Source: Megalopta genalis
Taxonomy: Eukaryota > Arthropoda > Insecta > Hymenoptera > Halictidae
Length of the DNA stretch: 64,000 nucleotides
Direction: 5' to 3'
NCBI RefSeq assembly: GCF_051020955.1
Contig: NC_135027.1
Coordinates: forward strand, 2,914,001 to 2,978,000
The notes beneath the pieces are model-generated. The model worked only from the letters and a program-made list of their open reading frames with translations. It made no database searches and was not told where the DNA came from. Positions 23,499 to 37,060 of this stretch are shown in pieces (position 1 is the first letter of the stretch; the number at the start of each line of letters is the position of its first letter). The position numbers and the translations under genes are program-made.

Positions 23499-25381
23499 GC
23501 ACATATTTAGCAGGCTCTGTTCCGAATCTTGACCGCTCGCAGACGGAACGTTTCGCCAGTCACCGTATTGTCCCAAGCAACAGTCCGAGCAAATGGTTTT
23601 TCGATTCAGGGACCGTTGGAATAAAGTATCGCTCGAATCCGTGATTTAGCTAGGATGCACACGATGAGAAATCCGCATAAAGATCTCCGCTAAGAAGCTT
23701 ATTAGCGGGGCAACGAACGTGTTCCTCGGCTATAGCCTGATCCCAGCGATGACCGATAGAGCAATCCCAGGATTCGCGTGCGCGCACCCAGGATTTTTCG
23801 GTGCTAAACCCGGAACGCATAACGTTATTACAATCGGCTATCGGCGTGTACGAGCGCTCGTAACGTACTCTATTCCGCATTATCCGCGGCCATTGTTCTG
23901 GCGCGGGCAATCGGGCATCGTGGGATCAGCGAATCATCCGTTCGCCGATGATTTCTATCCACGGAAGTACACGATCTCGCGGTTGTACGCCGATTTTTGC
24001 CACGCGGCACCCTCGACCGATTACGTAGCCGATCGGGAACCATAGGAAACCGTCGAAAGATCCATCGGTTCTGCCGGTTTTATTTTCGCAGCTGTGAAAA
24101 CCGTGGATCGTTGTTGCATCCGTCCGGATCTGCGATCGGCTACTTTTATTCCTCGACTCGTAATTAATATAGGGAGACTTATAAATAGACTGCGGATTTC
24201 ATGGATTTATAATAAATATGCGCGGCGGAAGTATAAAATAATGAAAATGTTAAAGGTGTCCGGAGGCGCGTATGCGTTACTTTCATCTAACTGAAGTCAT
24301 TAACACGCTCGTTACTAGCGTCAAATTAATTTTGCGAACATCATTATTTCATATTGTGACACATAGCGCGATGTTTAGAGAATTTATCGCTTCTCTTTGA
24401 CGATGAAATACAATAAATATAACGTGTTAGAGGAAGAAAGAAATTCTTCGTTAACTCGTGCGTGTTTCAATTGATGACTATCATTTTTATTTTGCATAAA
24501 GATCCGCGTTCTAATTATAAACTTCATCGAAAGATCTGTTTGAGATCTACTATTTCCCTTTCCAAGCCGCCAAAAAACGAAGAATTCAAAAAGATAATCG
24601 ATTTCTCGGGAAAACTGAAATTGCGCAAAATTCAAGAAAATTGTCTAGTCGACGATTACTTTGATATTTTAGTAGCCTGTGAATATAACGCAGTATGCAA
24701 ACGGTATATCGATATCTAAGCGTCGAAAGTTGGGGCCGGCTTTCAACGGGAATTTGATCGACGAATCGCGATCGCACGCTGCGTGCGATCTATTATTTCG
24801 CAGTTGCGCCCCGGATCCGCTTAATAACCGGACGTATCGCAATCGATAATAATTAACGACAAAACGGCCGAGAGTGTGGCGAATCGCGCACGTGGGGGTA
24901 TAATTTCGTGGTGGGATGACAATAAGGGTAACCGGCGCGGCGCTTTCGCACCGGGTCATTTAGTCGATGATAGACTAATACCACCCACGACGGTACCATT
25001 TACGCAACCTCTTCCCTGAAAACCGAGCGTTTCCGAATACCTGGACGGCGCGACCACGCTGCATTTCGCTATGCGGAAATTGTTGCAGCTAATTATGCGC
25101 CTTCGACGGCCGCGCGATCCACATTTCCTTTATAATTATTAAACCTGATCTGCTGCTGCAGTTCGTTTAAGTGTAAAAACGACCGTGTCGTATTCAACTT
25201 ACACTCTTCATATTCGATCGAAATTCAGCGTTGGAAAACTTTACCGGAATTTCTAGCATCGGGGAGAATCGACGAAGCAATTGTTTTACTCGATTTTGAA
25301 TTTCCAGAATTATTTTCATCGCGCAAACTGAAAGTTGCGTCCGAAGTTGTTGGATTTTTTGGGAATGCTACAGTTAACGTG

Positions 25382-25617
25382 TTAACCAGTTAGCTGTTTT
25401 TGGCGAGTATATTCGTCGTGAAACAATGGCAACAGTTCGTGTTGCGACGAGCACACTCGTCTGAGGTCGAAACAGCGAACCGGTTCGGTTGAATAAATAT
25501 ACAAATGTTAGTAATAAAGTTAAAGAATAGAACACGGTCATTTCGTTACAACTTAATTCCATATCGTAACAGCCACGTGTACGCTTTCCAAAGAAATTGC
25601 AACAGCTAAGTGGTTAA
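25382..25617. mobile_element. TTAA-flanked MITE, third family
   Basis: 236 bp. Ends are TTAACCAGTTAGCTGTT and the complement of AACAGCTAAGTGGTTAA: 17 bp with one mismatch. An internal ACGAGCACACTCGT dyad recalls the GACGAG..CTCGTC palindrome of the element at 17376. Confidence 0.7.
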
Positions 25618-27055
25618 CAACTGAACGGCGGCCTTCGGGTACAGTTTCGCGCAGCGTTTCTATCGTCCAGCTTCCAACAATCCACCGAAACTGTCCCACT
25701 TTCGGCTAGCTGTACATCGGAATATATTTAATTCGCTAAAGAAACGTTGCAAGGATCGCCGTGCTCGTCAATGGCTGCCAATTACAGTAAAGGCGGTGTC
25801 CGTTGAATAACAACGTTGCGAGGGCTCAGAGCGCGCGCGCGCGAGCGCGTCGTAAAGCGGTCTCCTATCGGCCGCAAAATCCCCGCGAGAGCCAACGCCA
25901 TAATTTCTTGCCACGGAGCCTGAATTAATCGTGTAGATCGTTTTAAATCAATCGTCGGTGGACGTGCCTTATAATTCGTGGCCAGATGTGGTCGGGCATA
26001 GGCGCAGGTAAATAGGATGCAGCTGCGTAACCATGAACGACGAGGTAGAACACCGGTGTCTGCCTTTTTCTGGATCATGCTGGGACGATTTTTTTCTTTT
26101 CTTTTCATCGACCGTCCAGTAGGCGATTGACACGTCCAGACACGTTTCGGTCCGGTGGAAGTGCTCGTTTAGCGCGTGTCAATGTTGTCCGAGAGCAGCG
26201 TTCATGCGATTAGCTCACCGTCCTTTAATAAACCAGCAATGCGGCACAAATTTGAAGCGTCTCGAGCGCTGAAAAATTGTGCGCGCACTTGGACCGGCTT
26301 TGTGCGACAGGAAAATTATTTGTTCATTTATTTATTTATTCCTCTACGGGAATGATCTATTAATACGCAAGGGATTCAATTCAATTAAATTTGACTATGC
26401 TGAATGCCGTTCGCTAGGAAAAAAAGGTGTCATTACAAGTGTTTCATTAGATCACGCTCGAACGAGGCGCTCGAGGACGCTAAAAGATCCAAAGTGGCGC
26501 AAAAAGAATCTGCGTTCGTGTTTAATTTTGCGTCCGGAGACCAAATCGCGCATATTCAAGATGCAATAAAGATCGTTCGGATGTTGGTGAAATTTGCCGA
26601 GTTACGCATTGGAAAAGCGAAGAGCTCGGTCGATTTTCTTCATGCGATGAATAACGTACCCCTAAATCCGTGCTCCGAAATTGTGTGATAACCGGATCAG
26701 TCAAGGATCCGTTGTCGTAATTAATAAAAAAAAATGCATCCACGGTATCTGCGGCCTCGCAACAAATCACCGAAAAGCGATTAGTGCAGTGTGCGTAATG
26801 CCCCCAGATCCAGTTCAAGTACCCGAAACGGAAGGATTGACTCGTTTCTCAGTGAAACCGAAGGATTCGCAAAAACGCGGGGAGTACGCGCGCATGATCG
26901 CCTATAAAAGTCCCCGGGGACCGATCGTCGCCGCTCGATCGCTCGGAAGAAACAGTTAATGGTACGCGAGGCGAATCGATTCGTCCCGGCCCGATCGATT
27001 CAGCGTTTCCTCTTAAATCACGCGCGGCAGGATGAACGACGCGAGTAAGAAAGCG

Positions 27056-27110
27056 AGCGAGCGAGCGAGCCGGTCGAGCGAGCGTGCGTGCCTGCGTGCG
27101 TGCGTGCAGG
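27056..27110. repeat. (GAGC)n and (GTGC)n tetranucleotide repeats
   Basis: GCGAGCGAGCGAGC passes into GTGCGTGCCTGCGTGCGTGC. A second GTGC run lies at 55795-55812. Confidence 0.9.
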
Positions 27111-28710
27111 TAGATCTTCGGAGATTAGACGAGATTAGAAACTGGGAGTGTCGAACGGTAGTGCCGTGGATGCCGCGACGTTTACGACGATGCCTTTCGA
27201 AATCATTTCGAGCCCGTTCCGAGTTCCGAATGAAATTCCCTCCTGCTCGCTGGATTCCTAGATCGTTACAGTGTCGTCGTCCGATCACGAGACCTTTTCA
27301 CGCGAAGACGAACCTCTCCGGCCTCTAATCGACTTCATCTTTACCGCTGGAAGAACTGGCTCGTTAACGTAAAAGTTGTCCGCGTCTGTTGCATTTTATG
27401 CAACGATGCTCCCTACGATACTCTTAACGCTGAAGCTATCGTGTTAAGCTGTTGAAATTATGAAGGCTATTTTTTAACACATATCCGTGCCTCGCGTCAG
27501 TTTAACAGTTCTCACGGATACAGAAGAAATGGACAGTGCTTTAAATCGTTATACTAGTTGTAACAATAGTTGAAACACGAAAAAATCTATGTTAAGACTT
27601 AGATCTCATCTTAGGTTTTCATCCTTAAAGAAGGAATTTGTGAAATTATAATTATTCGATGTTCCATCTTATCCATTCTTTACCGTGTGAATTTTATATC
27701 AAGTCACAAATCGTAGTTAACTATTACATAGTTACACAAATTATGCTGCAGAACTGAGGGATAACAGAAGCAATTAATAAACCGAATAATAAACGATTTA
27801 ATGAAGCCCGCGTTACAATAAAAGCGGCGAAAAGTCTAAATAAATTCAATCTTGTCATTCTCATAAAATGAAAGGAAAACGCGTTAGTCGTTTTTAGAAA
27901 CTGCTGTAATTATTCTCATAATCATCCATCCACAGTCCTATTGTTTCGAAAATGGGACTAGATACATGCTCGCAGTCAACGCGACTGTTGTGCTTATTGT
28001 TCGAGCAGCTGGAAGACAGTGGACCGAGAACAGCATCGACTGAAATTAAGCAGAACGTACCGGGAACCCAGCACACCTATCTATACACTCGTTCGACCGT
28101 TTCCCTCGATGATTTATGAATTTCCAGGCGAAAGATACAAACTGCTTACCAACCGAAGAAGGCGTAGCACTTAGCGCACGCTTCTAACGACGTTTTAACG
28201 TTCCGCGAGCCTCGCGAGCGCCAAAGAAGTTGCCCGTTTAATAAATACATCGTAATTACGATTCCGTTCCAGAGAGGTGCACAACGATCTCTTACATTGC
28301 GCGACTTCTCCGCCGTTCCGAGACAAACACCGGGAGAGCTTTCCTTGTCCGGCGTTGGACGGAATCGAGAGCGGAGCCGTGCCCCGTGCAACGCTCGATT
28401 TTCCTTTCTGCAGCGCGTGCATTTTTACCGGGCAGCGCGGGGCTTTCGTAACAGACACCGCGAATATTTATAAGCCGGGAGCACGCGGTGTCGTTAATCG
28501 CTTCCTGATAAGTAAACCGAAACGTTCCGGGGGCCGGCCAGTACGTTAAACGTAATTTACGGCGTCACGTCGCGACGGGGACGATCGTTCGCCGCTAATT
28601 ACGCGTCGTCGGGCTTTATTAATTCACGATCTAGCGGTCCACGTCCAATTAATGAACGGCTACCGTTTCGCATGATTGTTGCGTGCGCCGGTCCGCTCAA
28701 AAATATTTTA

Positions 28711-28712
<2 letters not shown>

Positions 28713-28753
<41 letters not shown>
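28713..28753. repeat. (CT)n microsatellite
   Basis: About 20 CT units following TTTTATCG. Confidence 0.95.
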
Positions 28754-28754
<1 letters not shown>

Positions 28755-31700
28755 GGCCGTCGCGTCGGCGAGCCTGAGTTTTCTTTTTTTCTCGGGACAC
28801 GGAACGCCGTATGTATTTCGTGCTTGCGATTTTATGCGACAGAAATTCGGTGCACCGAGCAGAGCCTAATAAACGTAGCACACACGACTATGCGAACGCT
28901 TTGACCCATTTCTTGCTGCATCTAATCGAACAGTTTGCTGATTACAGAAGAGGCCCGTTTCAACTTTCACGATTGTAGCGTTCTATCAAAACGTCCGAGT
29001 GGAAAATATTTGCTTCAATTTATTTCAACATAAATTCGTTTAGTTTTATCAGCCTTTAACGAAGCACCTTTATCTTATCGAACCCGCGAATAAATAAATA
29101 AATAACTAAATAAATAAAAAGAGCAGAAATTCTGTACACCGCACAGTGTTACAATTTTCGCAGACGTTGTAATTTTCGAAACTCGCGAAATTGTAACAGC
29201 TGACTCGATAAACGCGCAGCCTAACGTAACGAGAATCGTAGAAACAACGAAGTCCGATGGACCAGATGGATTTTGGAGACGGTCATGGGAACAGAGTCGA
29301 GAATGAAATCGTCAGGCGTGCGCAAGCAATTTGTCCGTGGCCGATCGAGCGATACTCGGCGGCGCACGTTACGCGGTGCGTAAACGCGGTAATTAGGCTG
29401 TTCTCAAGCCCCGGCACGGCTGTAAACGGCATAGGCAATTTATCCGCGTACCTTTCTCCTTGTTCTACCCCGGGACGGTAGGCATCCGAGAGGTACCTAC
29501 GCGCTATCTCGATTCCTACGCTATTAGTTTCTACACGGTCGCTCGCCGTGGCTACTTTATAACCTGGATCAAGCCAGACAATCGGCCTCTGCCGTCGATC
29601 CGATTTTTCCCCACCACGGCCAGAATCAGGAAGCGTTATTTCGTCGTGCTTGGTACACGGCGACGGTCACAGCCGGATGCTGTGTTCGTAATAATTACTA
29701 ACCGCGTATGCAAATCCACCAGACTTTATAGGTTTTCTTTTCGCCGTGCTAAATGAGCGATCGAGAGTATGTGTATGTCGCGTCGTAGTTGTCGCCCGTG
29801 TACAGCGAACGCGATTGTCGAGCGTTGCGCAGCGAATTTCATTCGCTGGCAGAGACTTCGTGTATTTTTATCGTTCGTGGAATTTTTTGAATTACCATTG
29901 CAATGTTCTCGAACAGAAACTTCGCTTTAAAAATTTTGCTTGAAAACTGAGGACATCGATATTTTATTTTTGTAAAATATTTTTCAATTCTAGGATCGAG
30001 GATTGTTTTAACAATCCATTTTGGAGCGAGACGTGCTTGATATTCCTGTAGTAAAAATGCTGACGCGATTAACTAGCATCTGAAACTCGGACTTTTGATT
30101 TACTTAAACGGGAAATGCCGAATCTGATCACATCATTACAGAATAACTGAATGAAACAGTACCAAGAATCCACAATGAAAACAATTAATTATGATTTTAA
30201 ATGAATGTTAGTTTTCATAAGAACATTTTATTTAGATATTTGTTTTTATACAATCGTCTGCACAGAATATTCTTGTAAAGTATAATGCCCCTTTGAAATC
30301 ATTATTAATCGTTTCTAAAATTGAAATATACAATTAAACGAACCGTTGAACACGGTACGAACAAAACGAATGAAATCGCCGGCCTAAACGTGGCGCAAGA
30401 ACCGCTTCGTCCGAGTAAATGGAGGCTGCGGAGTAAATCGTTTGTTTGCCATAAATCCGATGATTTGTTAGTAGGGCAAGGGGAAGATTGAACGGTACAT
30501 CTTGCAGTGAATCGTCCTGTACCCCGCAGACATACTTTTCCGTCACTTTCGATCGTCCCAGCACATCGGATGATTTGCGATTCGCGATGTACCGTTCGTG
30601 GCCACTTACCGCGCCGCGAACGAACGAGCGACGCCGCTTCTGTGGACGATGATATCATTCGAGTGTCGAAATGGTAAGAGGACTCTGGCATTACGTTCCA
30701 GACACGTCGTAGAATATTTCCTCCGGGTTTCTGTTCCGTTACGCGCCGCCATTCGTGTCTGAAAATCTTCGACTTCCCTTCCACGAGCCACGAAATTCCC
30801 GCCCGCGAACTTCGGCAACCGGAGACCACGAATCGAGAAATTCTTCGCGCCGTTTTTTTTTTTAGTCTGATTCGAGTATCTTTTGTCTCTGTTTTGTAAT
30901 ACTAGCGCGATTCTTGCGAGTTCTTTGCACTGTTCCAATCTAGTTCCAGTATTTTCTTACCATTTCTTTAAATTATACCAGTTTAATCGAAATTGATTCT
31001 TGTTCGATTGCTCTTTTTCCGTTTCTGCGTACACAGATGCGACTTAAAATTCTTGTATATTCTACGAAAATGTTATAAAATAATACTTGCGAATACTATC
31101 GAGTATGTGATTTCTATTTGATTATACTGCACGTCGATGTAAAATCATAAATCAAGAAGTTGATACTACTGTATAAATATAGAGAAGAATAAATCATCAT
31201 ATCAGATCATAATAAATATTAAAGATTAAATATTATTACGACAGAATTCGACCTCGACTCCCGCATACTAAAATCGAAGTACAAAATATCGCATAATATC
31301 TACCGATATTACAAAAATATCTGCTTTCTGTCCGATCATGCGCACCGATATAAAATCTCGTACAGAGCGAAATCGGTGAAGTTGGCCCCGTATAAATTAC
31401 AAATGGACGAGAACCGACCGGCAGATCACTCGTGCAGATATTTCTAAGACGGAATTTGCGATTCGAGGGACGGCACGAGAAGAAAATGGCCGAAATGCGA
31501 GATTTCGAAGCGGAACAAAGGGCGTCGGCCGGCGACGATTATCGAAAAATCGTCGGCGCGAGATCGAGGAGGGAAAAAGGTGCGCCCACGCCCGGGTGTG
31601 ATCGGCCGAGGATCTCGGTGATCTCTCGCGAAACCGCCTGGTCTCTCCTCGAGTGCTCTTCGATGGGAGGAGCTCCTCCGTCGCGGATTTTAATGGCGGA

Positions 31701-32614
31701 TTTTTGCGGCTCGCCAATCGCACTCGACACGAGACACACCGTCCGCCGTTCCCGCTCCGTGATTCAACGATTCAACGATTCGACGATTTCACCGCGAGAG
31801 AGGAGAGATATACATCGTGGCGAGTTACGTGATTTGATTTGAGGAGAGCTCCTCGAAGCGAGCGCGCGTGGGACACGCGCTCTGCCTTGTCGCGTGCCTC
31901 GCCACGCTCGATGCGGTTCTCAACTTCTCCGACAAAGCCAATCCGCACGGTGTAATAACAAACCGCGTCGCTCTAGAACAATAATTGAACGTCTCGCGTT
32001 TCTGCGAACTTGGATCTTTTTTAGATGAATTTGAAACAGGCTGGAATTAAGTGTCATTTTCGTAGAATTAGGATTTTAGGAGAACGAGGATGTTGATTAA
32101 ATATGCAAAAATCCGTGTTATTTTGTAGTCATTGGTAAACAGCGAACGTTTGTGCAAACTTGGATTTTTGTGGGGATGGGTCTGGAATAATATTCTGTCT
32201 TGTTCGGTGATTTCAATAGAATGAGAACGAATTTTTTCTATTTGAGTGCTAAATGCACAAAGATCTACAGCGCGTGCGTAATCGTACAAAATCAAAGAGA
32301 TTTGGTTAATTAAATCTCAACAGCAGGTTATCACAGAAACGTCTTCTTTAATTTTCATTTTAGACACCGCAAGAGATCCAATAAAAGGTGAAAACGAATT
32401 GGAAAAAATGGATTTGCATATTGGCAACAATCGATTGCGTATCTGTATGCGGTTTTTCATTTTCCCAGATTCATTCGAAGACTGCAATTAATCTTCGATC
32501 ATACAAACGATACCTTATCGCATTTCATCGTTAGCCTGCTCACAATCAGATTCTAAACTTTCGTCCGAAATAAGAATACCTAAAACATCTGCTCGGCAGA
32601 AGTTATAGAAATTG

Positions 32615-32705
32615 AGATAGAAATATATAGAAATTTATTATATAGAAATATATAGAAATATGTAGAAATTTATTATATAGAAATATATAGAAGTTTCATA
32701 GAAAT
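32615..32705. repeat. ATATAGAAATTTATT minisatellite
   Basis: Imperfect repeats of TATAGAAATATATAGAAATT over about 90 bp. Confidence 0.8.
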
Positions 32706-34467
32706 TGATTTCCCACAACTTCAACGAACAGAAAATATTCTGTCGTTGTCTTTCAATCCTTTTAACGTTTCTACTGCTTTCTATTCCACCAATGTAAAAT
32801 CTATTTCTAATAATCAATGAAGAATCGTTCCGATGTGTCGTAGAATCGAACCGGAAACCGGGTGGTTAGTCTAGCGGGCAATTGATCGAGGAAACGTAGA
32901 CACGATTCCCACAGCGCGAAGTGGAAGGAGGATCGACGAAATCGGCGAGGCGATTAGAATTACAGGCTTAATCCCAGGCGATCTGCGAGCCTGTCGCCGA
33001 ATACGGTAGGAGGTGAATAAGACGGGTACACACATTCGTCACTCAGCAAGCGTCCCGGGATATACACTCTGTTGCGCGGGGCTTCGCTCGGGCTCCAGTC
33101 GGGCCCCGAGCCTCCCGTTCCCTCCCGAGAGAGCCCGTCGACCCCCTCCCGGCACCGCCATCGAGCACGGAAGCCCAAATAAGGGGAAATGTACGGCGAA
33201 TTAAGGTCCCCCTCCGCCGTTCTGGCTCGCTAGAGGCGCCGGCCTCAGCCGCGGTCACGGGGCGCCCGGCAGAAATTGATCCTCCCGATAGGAGGAAATT
33301 AGGGCCGGGAATTGGACGTAATTAATCGCGTCGATATTACAATGGGGATCGTTAACCTGTTAACCGGCAAGGGGAGACACGACCGAGACGCTCTTGATCT
33401 ACGAAGCTTTTGTTCGCTCGCGACGGCCACCGGTGTCCGACTGTTTTTTCTTCTTTTTTTAACAGACGTGACACGATTTTCGAAAAATTGTCGATGTCGG
33501 AACTGCTGAAACCGAGTGAAATTCAATTTTTACAGTAGCATAAGACACGTGTACGTCCAATTCTGCTTTACAAGCTGGACATGTGTTAGATAAAAACCGT
33601 GGAAAAAATACCATGTGAAAGTGTATATTGATTAGAGAATTGTTATAAATGAGACGAGGTTCGCGCAAATATTTTTGGAGATTATGGATGAATGAAATTA
33701 ATAGTTTAGTTTGTAGGCGATCGTCTAAAGAAAAATACAAAGCGTTCGCTGAGGAAATCTTTATATAATCATTTCTCCACATTTTTCCTGAATATTAGAA
33801 AACCCCGGAAGAAAATCTTTTAGAGTACGCTTAATACAACCATAATACATAATGCACCATGCACACCATCTATATTTTTCTCCATTTTTTTGTCTACCTT
33901 TTCAACATCCCTTCGCAAAGCGTGCAACCAACATCCCATCGAAAAGCGAACAAATACACGCTTAAAATCAAGATTAGATCCCCGAAATTGCCTCGTGCCT
34001 TATATTTCACCTAACCGCGACAAAACGATGCTGCACTTTCCCCCAGAAAGACGAGAAAACCGCCCGGCCCGGGTCCTCGTGCAGTGGTTTGTTAGCGTTC
34101 GCTCGTAAAACGCTTTCCCCTGGTGTGTAACAACCTGTCCCCGAGGGGGTGAGGGTCGGCGGTAGGTGTCGGTAAATCAGGTCCGGCTCGCAGGGTGGGC
34201 CCGGCCAAAAAGTCGAGCCCGCCTAATTTTCCGGCCGTGAAACGTGCTCGCCGCGGGCTTGTAGTGGTGCCAGCCACAGACAGAAAACGAGGTGTATCCG
34301 GCTCGATAAAAACCCGAGTGGAACGTTCCCTCCGTGCCCTAATACGATTTCGTTCTGGCCATTATATCCTCCTCTCCTCGGGCACATGGGACCCTCCTTG
34401 TCTCCCTCCGGCTCCTTATCGCGTCACTCGAACGACAAGCTCTCCTTTTCTCGGGTACAACAGGACG

Positions 34468-34503
34468 AAACGACGAGGACGACGACGACGACGACGACGA
34501 CGG
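34468..34503. repeat. (GAC)n trinucleotide repeat
   Basis: GACGAGGACGACGACGACGA and onward, followed 40 bp later by a short (CTT)n. Confidence 0.85.
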
Positions 34504-34913
34504 GCTATCTGCGTCCTCGTCGTCGAGTGTATCCTCACCCTCTTCTTCTTCTTCTTCTTGCTCGTCGATCGGAATCGTAATCCTCCTCGTGTTTCGAGCA
34601 TACGGGAAAGCGATCTCGCTGGAGGGAGACGATCGACCGTGATTTACGCTCCGGATCTTGTTTCACGAAACCACGAGCCCGGCTCGTGTGGGAAAGTGAG
34701 ACGTACGCCATGGACGCGCGCCGGTTCCGATTTTAATGAGGAACCGCTACCGGGTTCCGGATTTTCGACTGGCTCTTTGTCTACGCGTTTTCCGGACTTA
34801 TTTCCTCGATCGACGGTCTTGGCGTTGCAGTGTCAATAGCTGTGCAAAAGCAGCCGAGTCACTTCGAATCTTATTACATTATTATTCTTATATTATCGCA
34901 ATATAAGAATGTA

Positions 34914-35113
34914 CAGTAAATTCTCCCTAACTGACGATCAGCTTGGAAACAAAAATGGACAATTCGGGAAAAGAAGATACGATTATTCGAGCCTTGCGGC
35001 TCGTTTTTACAGTTACCGATTGTCAACAACTATAAGGCTCGATTAATCGTACGTCCTTTTCCCAAATTGTCCATTTCTGTTTCCAAGCTGAGCGTCAATT
35101 AGAGAGAACTTGG
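34914..35113. mobile_element. Foldback MITE, copy 6 (subfamily B)
   Basis: Starts TA|CAGTAAATTCTCCCTAAC with the subfamily B signature AGCTTGGAAACAAAAATGG in both arms. The right end is eroded (GAGAGAACTTGGCA), and part of the second central arm is deleted. The right limit is approximate. Confidence 0.85.
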
Positions 35114-35146
35114 CACGTTTAGCTTAGCATTTCCCAATCTAGAGCG

Positions 35147-35510
35147 ATGGAGAAGATGCCAAACATCTCTGCATTTTACCAGAATCACGACAGAAGAGCG
35201 TCTAGGTTACTATCTCCTTCTACAGCGACCAGTGGGCGTGGCTTCGCGGCTCACGACTTCCACCATGCCAATTCATTGCTCCTCAGAGTGTCTCCTCAGT
35301 CTGTTCTCATTCGTAACCTCGGAAAAGCCAGCATAACCCTGACGAAATATCGATAAAAGATCATCCGTCCCGATTCGTTCGTTCAGGAAGCCCCGAGGAG
35401 GCGTGGCCTCGTGGCTCCAGCCTTCGACGAAGCCAAGAATAACAACCCCGCGATGCAATCCCTGTGCCTACTTCGCGGAGGGACCACCAAAGATCACAAA
35501 ACGTAGACTA
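35147..35510. repeat. Diverged copies of the 170-bp repeat
   Basis: GTGGGCGTGGCTTCGCGGCT (35232) and GAGGCGTGGCCTCGTGGCTC (35398) are 166 bp apart. AATATCGATAAAAGATCATC lies between them, resembling the core motif of the 42.5-43.3 kb array. I see no gene here. Confidence 0.4.
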
Positions 35511-36856
35511 GCCATTTTTCCATGCTGCTGTCACGCCGTGCGTGGTTTATCCCGTGATATCCGGCACGGTAGCTACAGCCCTGGACGGAGCAGGCTGCGC
35601 AAGGAGCATCGCGGCCAGTAGCTCGCCGCTCTGAATTGAGCAATTTTCTCCGGGCGATATCCGTCACAATATGCTTGATACTTGAATAGGAGATCCCGGG
35701 CCCGGGCCGCTCACAAATCAATCTTAACGCGAGAATGTTGCGCCGCTTTGTTGTCGATCGCGAAACGCTCAGAACACCGGCGAGCCGCGCGGCGAGCCGA
35801 GCCGAGTCGCGCCGCGCCACGCCGCGCCGGTGTTCATTGTGCCCAGGGACACAGAGAGACCGGTGTGTCTATGCACGCTGACCAGTTCGTTTCGCGATCA
35901 TTTGAGCTGCTCGCGTGTCTCCGCCGGTGTGCGTACCGTCATTATACGCGGGACGAGGCACGCACACAGCGGCGCGGCCCGCGAACAATAAACGATCTCG
36001 CCTTTCTAAGGTCGCACGGTGCACTGTTAACCAAGCCACGGATCTACATAAAACATAATAGGGGTGTAACGCGCGGCCGCGTTAGATCGAGTTTATTATT
36101 GGCCGCGTAGCGGAGGCCTTAGAGACGCGGGTTTCGAACCGCCCGAGAGACGGACAGATCGTGAACACGGGAACGACGTTTCAAAGCTCACCTATGGCGA
36201 TCATTAGGCGGAGAACCGCGAGAGAGAGAGAGAGAGAGAGCCCGTCGCCGCAACTACCGAACCGGGCTTTTATCCGGCACATTTTTTCCCTGTCGATGTC
36301 CCTTTCTCCGTCCCTCCGATCTACGGCCGGCACGCGGCCGCAGAGACCCGGCGCGCCGCGACAGAGAATAATCGATCCCGTTCGATACGAGGCGCACGAA
36401 AATCCTTCGCCCCGGGAGATACTTATTGCCCCGATAATTGTACGCTAATGGGACTATTAATATCCCCGCGAACCCTCGGCGGCGCGCGACGGCCGGGATT
36501 ACGAAATTAAATAATTAGAACGCCGCGGTCGCGTTTCGCAACGTTTCTCGCAGAACGACGCGGCACGGATTCGAACGCGATTTTCAAAGTGCCGACGGGA
36601 ACTATGGAGACGCGAGGAACGAGCGATGTCGTCGATACGTTATAATATCAACGCGCGCATTTGCGTTCGCATGGTATTAGCTCATTAAGTATGAAATGTC
36701 TGATTTACCTGAAGCATCAAGTTTGATATCCCATGTTTCCGATATTGCATTTCGACCGTATTTTGTTTTTTTTTACATTGAGAAGGGATTTATAGTTTAT
36801 ACGCATATTTTGATTCATTATATTACTTCTTGCCCGAGATATAATAAATCCTAATA

Positions 36857-37060
36857 CAGTAATGTTTTTCTAATTGACGCTCGGATTGTCCACAAAAATG
36901 GACAATTTGGGAAGAGGAGATACGATTATATTACTTATTATGGTTACGAACTGTCAACAACTATAAAAAACAAGCTGCAAGGCTCGAATAATCGTGTCTC
37001 CTCTTCTCAAATTGTTCATTTTTGTGCACAATCTGAGCGTCAGTTAGGGAGACATTACCG
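36857..37060. mobile_element. Foldback MITE, copy 7 (subfamily A, one arm shortened)
   Basis: Starts TA|CAGTAATGTTTTTCTAATTG and ends GAGACATTACCG. The left arm lacks the CGAGCCTTGCGGCTCG part and passes from GATACGATTA straight to TTACTTATTATGG, whereas the right arm keeps AAGCTGCAAGGCTCG, so it is asymmetric. Confidence 0.85.

Larger units (their letters stand above)
22011..25381. other. No gene seen; AT-rich with repeats
   Basis: Outside the TA block and the mariner-like end I see no supported feature. Confidence 0.45.
25618..34913. other. Long stretch without a supported gene
   Basis: Over 9 kb of alternating AT-rich and CpG-rich DNA. It holds CG-alternating GCGCGCGCGCGCGAG at 25830-25847, microsatellites listed separately, and ATTCAACG repeats near 31760-31785. 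The 174-codon minus frame at 30305-30829 has no ATG at its start and no family resemblance. Confidence 0.4.

Noticed and set aside
25830..25847. Alternating CG run as a possible Z-DNA site
   Set aside because: Only about 9 CG units in a CpG-rich genome; noted under the region entry but not enough to call.
30305..30829. 174-codon minus-strand frame
   Set aside because: It does not start with ATG, has no family resemblance, and has no splice sites that would frame it as an exon.
33459..33782. Minus-strand frame with CPACKAELDVH, resembling a LINE or zinc-finger Cys motif
   Set aside because: The expected final Cys and conserved neighbours (CP, RxxL) are missing; too weak to call beside the clear cases at 3.9 and 39.7 kb.
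36105..36150. GGGTTTCGAACCG, B-box-like, as a possible tRNA
   Set aside because: No A-box at a suitable distance and no acceptor stem.
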